DNA from: Micromonosporaceae bacterium
GTDB lineage: Bacteria; Actinomycetota; Actinomycetes; Mycobacteriales; Micromonosporaceae
Direction of reading: 5' to 3'
DNA: 8,905 nt
NCBI GenBank assembly: GCA_019689695.1
Contig: JADGHA010000152.1
Span: forward strand, 1 to 8,905
Under the pieces are notes generated by a model, which did not search any database, was not told where the DNA came from, and saw nothing but the letters and a program-made list of their open reading frames with translations. Shown here one piece after another: positions 1 to 5,351 of the stretch (positions are counted from its first letter, which is position 1; every line of letters starts with the position of its first letter). A program made the translations under genes and the position numbers.

Positions 1-2
1 AC

Positions 3-107
3 AGTGGTGCGGGACGGGTGCGGGACTGGGTGAGCGGGGCCGCCCGCGGGCGCCGCGGGCCGGGGCCGCGGCCCGGCGCGGACGGGGAGGAGCGGCCGCA
101 GCCCTGA
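3..107 (+). CDS. C-terminal tail of an upstream gene (partial, tentative)
   Basis: A reading frame open from the left edge ends with TGA at 105-107. It encodes about 34 residues, containing RVRDWVSGAARG followed by a Gly/Pro/Arg/Glu-rich tail ending EERPQP. Nearly every codon ends in G or C, as expected for a real gene here. The other two plus frames are poorer: one stops at 31-33, and the other has many A/T third bases and runs into the start of the next gene. No domain is visible, so no function is offered. The stop lies inside the putative -35 element of the downstream peptidase promoter. This could also be non-coding GC-rich DNA, because the stretch is short and low in complexity. Confidence 0.35.
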   Translation, partial: SGAGRVRDWVSGAARGRRGPGPRPGADGEERPQP

Positions 108-131
108 CCGCCGCGGGTGGGGGCATACGAT
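104..131 (+). promoter_or_regulatory. Putative promoter of the M20 peptidase gene (leaderless layout)
   Basis: CTGACC at 104-109 resembles a -35 element (consensus TTGACA). TACGAT at 126-131 fits the actinobacterial -10 pattern TANNNT, and the spacer is 16 nt. The -10 ends 7 nt before the ATG at 139, so transcription would start at or next to the A of the ATG. That explains why no good Shine-Dalgarno sequence is seen. Predicted from sequence alone. Confidence 0.5.
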
Positions 132-138
132 CACCAGC

Positions 139-1497
139 ATGACCTCACCCTCCATGACCGAGTCCGAGCTGCGCGCCGCCATCGCGCGCGAACTGCCCGG
201 AGTACGGGCCGACCTGGAGCGCCTGGTCCGTATCCCGGGCGTGGCGTTCGACGGCTTCGACCACTCCCACGTGGAGCGGTCCGCCCAGGCAACCGCCGAG
301 TTGCTGCGCGGCTGCGGCCTGACGGTGGACATCGTCCGCGCTGGCGGCCAGCCGGCGGTCATCGGGCGGCGCCCAGCCCCACCGGGGGCGCCGACGGTGC
401 TGCTGTACGCCCACCACGACGTGCAGCCGGTCGGTGACCGGGCGCGCTGGACCAGCGACCCGTTCGAGCCGGTGGAGCGGGACGGGCGGCTGTACGGGCG
501 TGGCGCCGCCGACGACAAGGCCGGGCTGATGGCGCACGTCGCGGCCCTGCGCGCGTACGGCGACCAGCTGCCGGTGGGCGTGGTGGTCTTCGTCGAGGGC
601 GAGGAGGAGTTCGGCTCGGAGTCGATCGAGCGGCTGCTGGTCGAGTACCGGGACCAGCTCGCTGCGGACGTCATCGTGATCGCCGACTCGGGCAACTGGG
701 ACGTCGGGGTACCGGCGCTGACCACCTCGCTGCGCGGGCTGGTGAACTGCTACGTGGAGCTGCGGGTGCTGAACGAGGCGGTCCACAGTGGAATGTTCGG
801 CGGCCCGGTGCCGGATGCGCTCAGCGCACTGGCCCGCCTGCTCGCCACGCTGCACGACGACGCCGGAGATGTCGCCGTGCAGGGGCTGGCGAGCGGCCAC
901 GCGGCGCCGCTGGACTACCCGCCGGAGCGGCTGCGCGCGGAGGCGGGCATGCTCGACGGCGTCGGCTTCATCGGCACCGGGCGGCTGGTGGACCGGCTGT
1001 GGACCAAGCCGGCGCTGGCCGTGCTGGGCATCGACGCGCCGCCGACCGGCGAGGCGCCCAACGCGCTGGTGCCCTGGGCCAAGGCGAAGCTGAGCCTGCG
1101 GCTCGCGCCGGGCGACGATCCGAAGTCGGCGTACGCCGCGCTCTGCGCCCACGTGGAGAAGCATGCGCCGTGGGGCGCGCAGGTCTCGATGACCTTCGAG
1201 TCGGACGGCGCGCCGTGCGCGATCGACACCACCGGCCCGATGTACGACGCCGCACGGGCCGCCTTCCGGACCGCCTGGGACGGTGTGGAGCCGGTCGAGA
1301 TGGGGGTGGGCGGCACGATCCCGTTCATCGCGAGCTTCATGGAGCTGTTCCCGGACGCCACGATCCTGATCACCGGCGTGGAGGACCCCTACTCCGGCGC
1401 GCACGGGCCGAACGAGAGCCTGCACCTGGGCGAGTTCGCCCGGGTCTGCCTGGCCGAGGCGCTGCTGCTGCGCAACGTGGCGCAGGCCGCCGGGTGA
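139..1497 (+). CDS. M20-family zinc metallopeptidase (dipeptidase)
   Basis: A 452-residue cytoplasmic metallopeptidase of the M20 dipeptidase/carnosinase type, expected to hydrolyse dipeptides or related amide substrates with a two-zinc centre. The whole catalytic set can be read: HHDVQP with zinc ligand His92 and Asp94; GRGAADDKAG with bridging Asp125; EGEEEFGS (153-160) with general base Glu156 and ligand Glu157; IADSGN with Asp183; His216 in VHSG of the lid/dimerisation domain; and the last ligand His422 in GAHGPNES. The residue roles come from the family; the residues themselves are visible. The length is normal and there is no signal peptide or membrane segment. ATG 139 is chosen because a -10-like hexamer sits 7 nt upstream; ATG 154 is an alternative that would drop five residues. 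Exact substrate specificity cannot be read from sequence. Confidence 0.93.
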   Translation: MTSPSMTESELRAAIARELPGVRADLERLVRIPGVAFDGFDHSHVERSAQATAELLRGCGLTVDIVRAGGQPAVIGRRPAPPGAPTVLLYAHHDVQPVGDRARWTSDPFEPVERDGRLYGRGAADDKAGLMAHVAALRAYGDQLPVGVVVFVEGEEEFGSESIERLLVEYRDQLAADVIVIADSGNWDVGVPALTTSLRGLVNCYVELRVLNEAVHSGMFGGPVPDALSALARLLATLHDDAGDVAVQGLASGHAAPLDYPPERLRAEAGMLDGVGFIGTGRLVDRLWTKPALAVLGIDAPPTGEAPNALVPWAKAKLSLRLAPGDDPKSAYAALCAHVEKHAPWGAQVSMTFESDGAPCAIDTTGPMYDAARAAFRTAWDGVEPVEMGVGGTIPFIASFMELFPDATILITGVEDPYSGAHGPNESLHLGEFARVCLAEALLLRNVAQAAG

Positions 1498-1499
1498 CC

Positions 1500-1526
1500 G
1501 GCCCGGGCCGCCAGGCGGCGGGGGCC
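1500..1526 (+). terminator. Possible hairpin terminator after the M20 peptidase
   Basis: Two bases after the peptidase stop, GGCCC (1500-1504) can pair with GGGCC (1522-1526), and GCCGC (1507-1511) with GCGGC (1515-1519). A 2x2 internal loop separates the stems and the apical loop is 3 nt. There is no T-tract, which is common for actinobacterial hairpin terminators. In DNA this GC-rich such hairpins also arise by chance, so this rests mainly on position. Confidence 0.35.
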
Positions 1527-1575
1527 AGCCGCTGGACGGCCGCGGCCAGGGGCCGGGCGACCGGGGTCAGGGTCC

Positions 1576-1604
1576 TTGAGCGCCGGCCGGCTCGGGGCTA
1601 GGCT
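1576..1604 (+). promoter_or_regulatory. Promoter of the DUF222-like gene / ligB unit (leaderless layout)
   Basis: TTGAGC (1576-1581) and TAGGCT (1599-1604) are separated by 17 nt, a near-consensus housekeeping sigma-factor promoter. The -10 ends exactly 7 nt before ATG 1612, so a leaderless transcript is expected. The same evidence argues against a start at TTG 1576, which is the first triplet of the -35 element. It is the clearest promoter in the window. Confidence 0.65.
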
Positions 1605-1611
1605 TTCGAAC

Positions 1612-1824
1612 ATGAGTACGAAAGAGGCCATTGCGCGGCTGGATGCCGCGGTCAGTGCACTGGGTGCGGTGGACCTGTCGGAGTGGTCCGACGAGACGCT
1701 GCGCGCTCACCTGCTCGAGCTGTCCGTCGCGCTGTGCCAGGTCGACGCGGCGCTGTCGCGGGTGGCGGACGAGGTGCGGGCCAGGGGCTTCCAGGTCGAG
1801 GAGCCGGCCCTGGCGGGGGGCTGA
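1612..1824 (+). CDS. Small DUF222-like helical protein (70 aa), function unknown
   Basis: A 70-residue acidic, strongly helical protein. It reads as two amphipathic helices: MSTKEAIARLDAAVSALGAV, then a Ser/Trp turn (DLSEWSDE), then a long helix through LRAHLLELSVAL to VADEVRARG. This leucine spacing and the EVRARG ending resemble the N-terminus of DUF222 proteins, which in actinobacteria usually precede an HNH nuclease domain. The resemblance is by eye. Here the protein stops right after that region and no HNH remnant follows in any frame, so it looks like a stand-alone small protein rather than recent decay. ATG 1612 is set by the promoter 7 nt upstream. ligB begins 48 bp downstream on the same strand with its own ribosome site and no terminator between, so co-transcription is likely. 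No function is assigned. Confidence 0.72.
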   Translation: MSTKEAIARLDAAVSALGAVDLSEWSDETLRAHLLELSVALCQVDAALSRVADEVRARGFQVEEPALAGG

Positions 1825-1859
1825 CGACCCATTGGGGCCAGACCGGGATGGTGGCCGTC

Positions 1860-1865
1860 AGGAGA
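1860..1865 (+). promoter_or_regulatory. Ribosome binding site of ligB
   Basis: AGGAGA lies 7 nt before GTG 1873. It is the best Shine-Dalgarno sequence in the window and fixes the ligase start at this GTG rather than at the later in-frame GTG 1882. Unlike the other units here, ligB therefore seems to be translated from an internal site on a longer message. Confidence 0.7.
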
Positions 1866-1872
1866 TGGTCTT

Positions 1873-3456
1873 GTGCAGTTTGTGACGCTGGCAGCCACGT
1901 CGGCAGCCGTGGCGGCGGTCTCCGGGCGGCGAGCGAAGGTGGAGCTGCTTGCCACCGCGCTGCGCAGCCTGGAGCCGTCGGAGATCGCCGCCGGCGCCGC
2001 CTACCTCGCCGGGGAGCTGCGGCAGCGGCAGACCGGGGTGGGCTGGGCGAGCCTGCGCGGCCTGCCGCCGCCGGCCGAGGTGCCGACCCTCACCGTCGAC
2101 GATGTGGACCGCGCGGTCGGTGAGATCGCGGCGGTCAACGGGACCGGCGCCCAGGGCCGGCGGCGGGAGCTGCTGGGCAGGCTCTTCGCCGCGGCCACCT
2201 CCGACGAGCAGGTTATGCTCCGCGGGCTGTTCACCGGCGAGCTGCGCCAGGGTGCGCAGGCCGGGCTGCTGGTCGACGCGGTCGCCAAGGCGGCCGGGGT
2301 TGAGCTGGCCGCGGTGCGCCGGGCGCTGCTGCTGGCCGGCGACCTGAAGACGGTCGCCGTCGCCGCGCTGACCGGAGGTGCGAGCGCGCTGGCCGCGTTC
2401 GCGCTGCAGGTGGGCCGGCCGCTGGCGCCGATGCTGGCGCAGAGTGCGTCCAGCGTGGCCGAGGCGCTCGCCACGACCGGTGTGCCGGCGGTGGTGGACG
2501 TGAAGCTGGACGGAATCCGGATCCAGGTGCACCGCTCCGGCGACGACGTCGCGGTGTTCACTCGCAGCCTCGATGAGATCACCCCGCGGCTGCCGGCCGT
2601 GGTGGCCGCCGTCCGCGCGCTGCCCGCCCGCGAGATCGTGCTCGACGGGGAGGCGATCGCGCTCGACCCGGCCGGCCGGCCCCGTCCATTCCAGGAGACC
2701 TCCAGCCGGGCGGCGACCCGTGGCGCGCGCCGCGCGGTGGCGGCCGAGGGTGCGGGCGGCGATTCGGCGCCGGAGAGCCCGGTCGGGGCGGCGCTCACGC
2801 CGTACTTCTTCGACCTGCTGCACCTGGACGGCACCGACCTGCTCGACGCGCCGGGGCGGGAACGCTGGGCCGCGCTCGCCGAGGCGGTCCCGCAGGGCCT
2901 GTTGGTTGGCCGGTCGGTCGCGGCCGAGGTGGCCGGCGCAGCGCGGGCGTTCGAGGCGGCGGTGGACGCCGGCCACGAGGGCGTGGTGGTGAAGGCGCCG
3001 GACGCGCCCTACGACGTCGGCCGCCGGGGCGGGGCCTGGATCAAGGTCAAGCCGCGGCACACCCTCGATCTGGTGGTGCTCGCCGTCGAGTGGGGGCACG
3101 GGCGGCGCAAGGGCTGGCTGTCCAACCTCCATCTGGGCGCGCGCGACCCGCAGACCGGCGGCTTCGTCATGCTCGGCAAGACGTTCAAGGGGCTCACCGA
3201 CGAGATGCTGCGCTGGCAGACCGAGCGCTTCCTCGACCTCGCCGTGGCCCGAGGCGACTGGCTGGTGAAGGTACACCCGGTGCAGGTGGTCGAGGTCGCG
3301 TTCGACGGTGTGCAGGCCAGCCCGCGGTACCCGGGCGGTGTGGCACTGCGCTTCGCCCGGGTGGTGCGTTACCGGCACGACAAGACCGCCGCCGAGGCGG
3401 ACACCATCGACACCGTCCGCGCCATCCACAAGGGACAGAAGTCAGAGGGCGGCTAA
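1873..3456 (+). CDS. ligB: ATP-dependent DNA ligase, LigB type
   Basis: A 527-residue ligase that seals nicks in duplex DNA using ATP, through an enzyme-AMP intermediate. The order is an N-terminal DNA-binding helical domain (about 1-185, including GGASALAAFALQVGRPLAPMLA nearby in shorter form as GRPLAPMLAQ), the adenylation domain (about 190-395) and an OB-fold domain (about 396-520). Motif I is KLDGIR with the AMP-accepting Lys211; later come DGEAI, YFFDLLH, EGVVVK (369-374, motif IV) and WIKVK (389-393, motif V). The OB fold carries GKTFKGLTDEML and ends with RFARVVRYR. The sequence closely follows mycobacterial LigB (Rv3062) as I remember it, and lacks the polymerase and nuclease domains of LigD. 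Residues 280-307 form an Ala/Gly/Arg-rich insertion that looks longer than in LigB. LigB is generally a non-essential auxiliary ligase beside NAD-dependent LigA. All catalytic motifs are intact. Confidence 0.95.
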   Translation: MQFVTLAATSAAVAAVSGRRAKVELLATALRSLEPSEIAAGAAYLAGELRQRQTGVGWASLRGLPPPAEVPTLTVDDVDRAVGEIAAVNGTGAQGRRRELLGRLFAAATSDEQVMLRGLFTGELRQGAQAGLLVDAVAKAAGVELAAVRRALLLAGDLKTVAVAALTGGASALAAFALQVGRPLAPMLAQSASSVAEALATTGVPAVVDVKLDGIRIQVHRSGDDVAVFTRSLDEITPRLPAVVAAVRALPAREIVLDGEAIALDPAGRPRPFQETSSRAATRGARRAVAAEGAGGDSAPESPVGAALTPYFFDLLHLDGTDLLDAPGRERWAALAEAVPQGLLVGRSVAAEVAGAARAFEAAVDAGHEGVVVKAPDAPYDVGRRGGAWIKVKPRHTLDLVVLAVEWGHGRRKGWLSNLHLGARDPQTGGFVMLGKTFKGLTDEMLRWQTERFLDLAVARGDWLVKVHPVQVVEVAFDGVQASPRYPGGVALRFARVVRYRHDKTAAEADTIDTVRAIHKGQKSEGG

Positions 3457-3843
3457 CGAGCGGGCGTAGCGGATCCGGTGGTGCACGGCGAGCGCGGCCG
3501 CCTGGTCAGCGACCGGGATCCGCTCGGCGTACTGGTACGGCCCGTTGCGCACCGCGACCACAACCGCGCCGCGGACCACGGTGCGCCGCACGCGCAGGAA
3601 CAGCAGGCTGAAGCCGGGCAGGACGGGGAAGGCGACGATGGCGAGCACCACCGCCCAGCCCGGCCGGCGCCGCTCGGTTGCCCACTGGTCGGTCACCGTC
3701 CACTCGCTGCCGCGCAGCGCGAACACCCCGGCCGGCGTCCACACCGCGGACGAGGTCACCCGGATCGCGCCGACCTGCGCGATCACCGGGCCGGCGGCGC
3801 CCGGCAGGTTGGCGCCGGGAGAGCCCAGACCTGCGACGCTCAC
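3442..3843 (-). CDS. Small single-pass membrane protein, function unknown
   Basis: A 133-residue protein with one clear membrane segment at about 63-83 (WAVVLAIVAFPVLPGFSLLFL), flanked by RRRP before it and RVRR after it. The N-terminal part has short beta-like runs (VGAIRVTSSAVWTPAG, ALRGSEWTVTDQW). The C-terminal part has another, VRGAVVVAVRNGPYQY, followed by a helix. No catalytic motif or known domain is recognised. The GTG at 3843 is chosen because its GTGA overlaps the TGA of SURF1, a typical coupling overlap; a GTG 19 codons later is possible because the first ~19 residues are low in complexity. Its last 15 bp overlap the convergent end of ligB. Co-expression with SURF1 suggests, but does not show, a role near the respiratory chain. 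Confidence 0.75.
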   Translation of the reverse strand: MSVAGLGSPGANLPGAAGPVIAQVGAIRVTSSAVWTPAGVFALRGSEWTVTDQWATERRRPGWAVVLAIVAFPVLPGFSLLFLRVRRTVVRGAVVVAVRNGPYQYAERIPVADQAAALAVHHRIRYARSLAAL

Positions 3844-4658
3844 GCCGGGGACGCGCGGGCGAGCAGCCGGTCCTGCGGCGGCGCGGGCCGGGAGCCGTGC
3901 GCCTCCCGGCGGGCCAGCCAGACCAGGCCGGCCAGGGTCAGCGCGGCGAACATCCACCACTGCACCACATACCCGGCGTTCATCCAGGCGTTCTCGTGCT
4001 CCACCGGCACCGGCACCAACCGCTTGTCGGCCGCCGGCTGCTGCTTGTCCAGCAGCACGTACGCGCCGTACAGCCGGTACGGCAGCTCATCGGCGAGCCG
4101 CGGCACGGAGATCCGCCGGGTCTCGATCCAGCCGTCCCGGCGGTCCACCCCGCTGGGCCGGCTCTCCGTCAGGTGCAGCCGGCCGGTCACCGTCACCTGC
4201 CCGCCCGGCGCGGCCGGGACGTCCGGCATCGCCGTGGCGCCGCCGCCCGCCGGTGGTGCGATCCAGCCGCGGTCGACCAGCACGGCAATCGGCTCCCCGC
4301 CCGCCTGCGCATCCCGCCCGGACCCGTCGGCGATCACCAGCGGCGTGACGACCTCGAACCCGACCCGGTCGTTGACGGTGCGCCCGCGTACCAGGATCTG
4401 GTTGTCCGTGTCGTACCGGCCGGTGGCGGTGACCCGGGTCCAGGCCGCACTCTCCGGTGGCGGCTGCCCGTCGGCGGACAGGACGGAGGTCAGCGGCGAA
4501 GCCTGGCCCCTTGCGGACGCGTCGATCCGGTCGTTGATCGCGCTGCGCTGGTGGTACCGGTCCAGCTGCCACAGGCCCAGCCCGACCATGACAGCGGCGA
4601 GGGCGAGCATGAGCGCGGTGAGGCCGAGCCACCGCGCGGTGAGCAGGAACCGGTACAC
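3840..4658 (-). CDS. SURF1 family cytochrome c oxidase assembly protein
   Basis: A 272-residue membrane protein with the SURF1 plan: a first transmembrane helix at about 11-30 ending in the hallmark GLWQLDRY, an extracytoplasmic beta-rich domain, and a second helix at about 230-249 introduced by NAGYVVQWW. Between them are the family signatures RYDTDNQILVRGR, GFEVVTPLV and VLVDRGWI. SURF1 proteins help insert or stabilise haem a during assembly of aa3-type cytochrome c oxidase in the cytoplasmic membrane. Length and topology are normal. The start is GTG 4658; a -10-like TAACCT lies 6 nt before it on this strand and no ribosome site is seen. The downstream membrane protein overlaps its stop codon, so the two form an operon. 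No oxidase subunit is in the window. Confidence 0.92.
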   Translation of the reverse strand: MYRFLLTARWLGLTALMLALAAVMVGLGLWQLDRYHQRSAINDRIDASARGQASPLTSVLSADGQPPPESAAWTRVTATGRYDTDNQILVRGRTVNDRVGFEVVTPLVIADGSGRDAQAGGEPIAVLVDRGWIAPPAGGGATAMPDVPAAPGGQVTVTGRLHLTESRPSGVDRRDGWIETRRISVPRLADELPYRLYGAYVLLDKQQPAADKRLVPVPVEHENAWMNAGYVVQWWMFAALTLAGLVWLARREAHGSRPAPPQDRLLARASPA

Positions 4659-4664
4659 ACCGGA

Positions 4665-4670
4665 AGGTTA
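4665..4670 (-). promoter_or_regulatory. Putative -10 element of SURF1 (leaderless layout)
   Basis: On the minus strand TAACCT matches TANNNT and lies 6 nt before the GTG start of SURF1, so the transcript would begin at or near the start codon. No recognisable -35 element lies 16-19 nt upstream; that zone partly holds an inverted repeat, which would fit a promoter needing an activator or blocked by a repressor. Confidence 0.45.
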
Positions 4671-4675
4671 CCCTC

Positions 4676-4689
4676 GTGACCTCGGTCAC
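4676..4689. promoter_or_regulatory. Perfect inverted repeat GTGACC-TC-GGTCAC, candidate operator
   Basis: Two perfect 6-bp half-sites separated by 2 bp lie in the 124-bp gap between the divergent SURF1 and acetyltransferase genes. The repeat starts 5 bp upstream of the SURF1 -10-like element, so a bound dimer would cover the spacer and reach the -35 zone. The regulator is unknown. It is too small and too poorly placed to be a terminator for either divergent gene. Confidence 0.45.
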
Positions 4690-4768
4690 CCGGTCGGCGG
4701 ATCGCGGGGGATGCGAAGGCGGGCGGGTGAGTTAGCGTGTACGCCGCGCGCGGCGGGGTGGGGACCGG

Positions 4769-4774
4769 TAGTGT
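4769..4774 (+). promoter_or_regulatory. Putative -10 element of the acetyltransferase gene
   Basis: TAGTGT fits TANNNT and ends 8 nt before GTG 4783, matching the layout of other units here. No good -35 is visible. A competing reading uses TAGCGT at 4733-4738 as the -10, with the G-rich run at 4760-4764 as ribosome site for the in-frame GTG 4771. Confidence 0.38.
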
Positions 4775-4782
4775 GCGGCCCC

Positions 4783-5349
4783 GTGGATGGAGCCCGTCGG
4801 TTTCCGGCACTCACCGTAGCGACACCACGCCTGTACGTGCGTTCCCTGACCGAAGCGGACGAGCCCGCGGTCAGCGAGATCTTCGCGGACAAGCAGACCC
4901 AGCGCTGGCTGCCGTTCCCGAAGGAGTACGGGCCGATCGTCGGCGCCGCGTGGTGCGGGGAGACCGCCCGGCAGCGGCGCGACAGCGGCGACGGTGACCA
5001 CTACGCGGTGGTGCGGCGCGAGGACGACCAGCTGGTCGGCTGCCTGTGGGCCAACCGCACCGACTGGCTGGCCCGGGTCACCGAACTCTCCTACGCGGTC
5101 ACGCCGTCGGCGCGCGGGTTCGGGGTAGCCGCCGAGGCGGTGGATGCGGTCGCCGTCGCATTGATCCTGGAGCACGGCTTCCAGCGGATCGAGCTTCGGG
5201 TGGCGCCGGGCAACACCGCCTCCCGGCGGGTCGCCGAGAAGGCCGGCTTCACCTACGAGGGCCTGCTGCGCAACGCCGGCACCGTGCCCAGCGGCCGGGT
5301 CGACCTGGAGGTCTGGTCGTTCGTCGCGGCCGACCTCAAGCGGGGGTGA
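4783..5349 (+). CDS. GNAT N-acetyltransferase, RimJ/RimL-like
   Basis: A 188-residue cytoplasmic acetyltransferase that uses acetyl-CoA, of the RimJ/RimL type (Acetyltransf_3). It opens with the usual strand and helix (TPRLYVRSLTEADEPAV). A central GCLWANR strand is followed by the acetyl-CoA pyrophosphate loop RGFGVA (111-116) with its helix, then IELRVAPGNTASRRVAEKAGF (motif B, about 136-156, in shorter form GNTASRRVAEKAGF), and ends with YEGLLRNAG and a final VWSF strand. Such proteins acetylate ribosomal protein N-termini, antibiotics or small amines; the substrate here cannot be told. The start is uncertain: GTG 4783 fits a leaderless promoter, while GTG 4771, four codons earlier, has a G-rich run upstream. 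The frame stays open far upstream only because it crosses SURF1 antisense. Its stop abuts the convergent propeller gene. Confidence 0.9.
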   Translation: MDGARRFPALTVATPRLYVRSLTEADEPAVSEIFADKQTQRWLPFPKEYGPIVGAAWCGETARQRRDSGDGDHYAVVRREDDQLVGCLWANRTDWLARVTELSYAVTPSARGFGVAAEAVDAVAVALILEHGFQRIELRVAPGNTASRRVAEKAGFTYEGLLRNAGTVPSGRVDLEVWSFVAADLKRG

Positions 5350-5351
5350 CG

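Noticed and set aside
145..1425. 426-residue open frame on the minus strand opposite the M20 peptidase
   Set aside because: The plus-strand frame has a complete set of M20 catalytic residues. The antisense frame is Arg/His/Gln/Val-rich without motifs, a usual shadow in DNA with G/C third positions.
1576..1611. TTG 1576 as start of the DUF222-like protein
   Set aside because: That triplet is part of the -35 element TTGAGC, and ATG 1612 has the promoter at leaderless distance.
1825..1872. Frameshifted continuation of a DUF222/HNH protein after the small ORF
   Set aside because: Translations in the other frames show no DUF222 or HNH residues, so there is no evidence that the gene is a broken longer one.
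1858..3429. 523-residue open frame opposite ligB
   Set aside because: Full-length antisense shadow of a ligase with all motifs intact. Composition is Arg/Gln/His-rich and no domain is seen.
3478..4770. Long upstream extension of the acetyltransferase frame (623 residues in total)
   Set aside because: The extension runs antisense to SURF1 and the small membrane protein and has shadow-type composition. The GNAT domain begins only around 4800.
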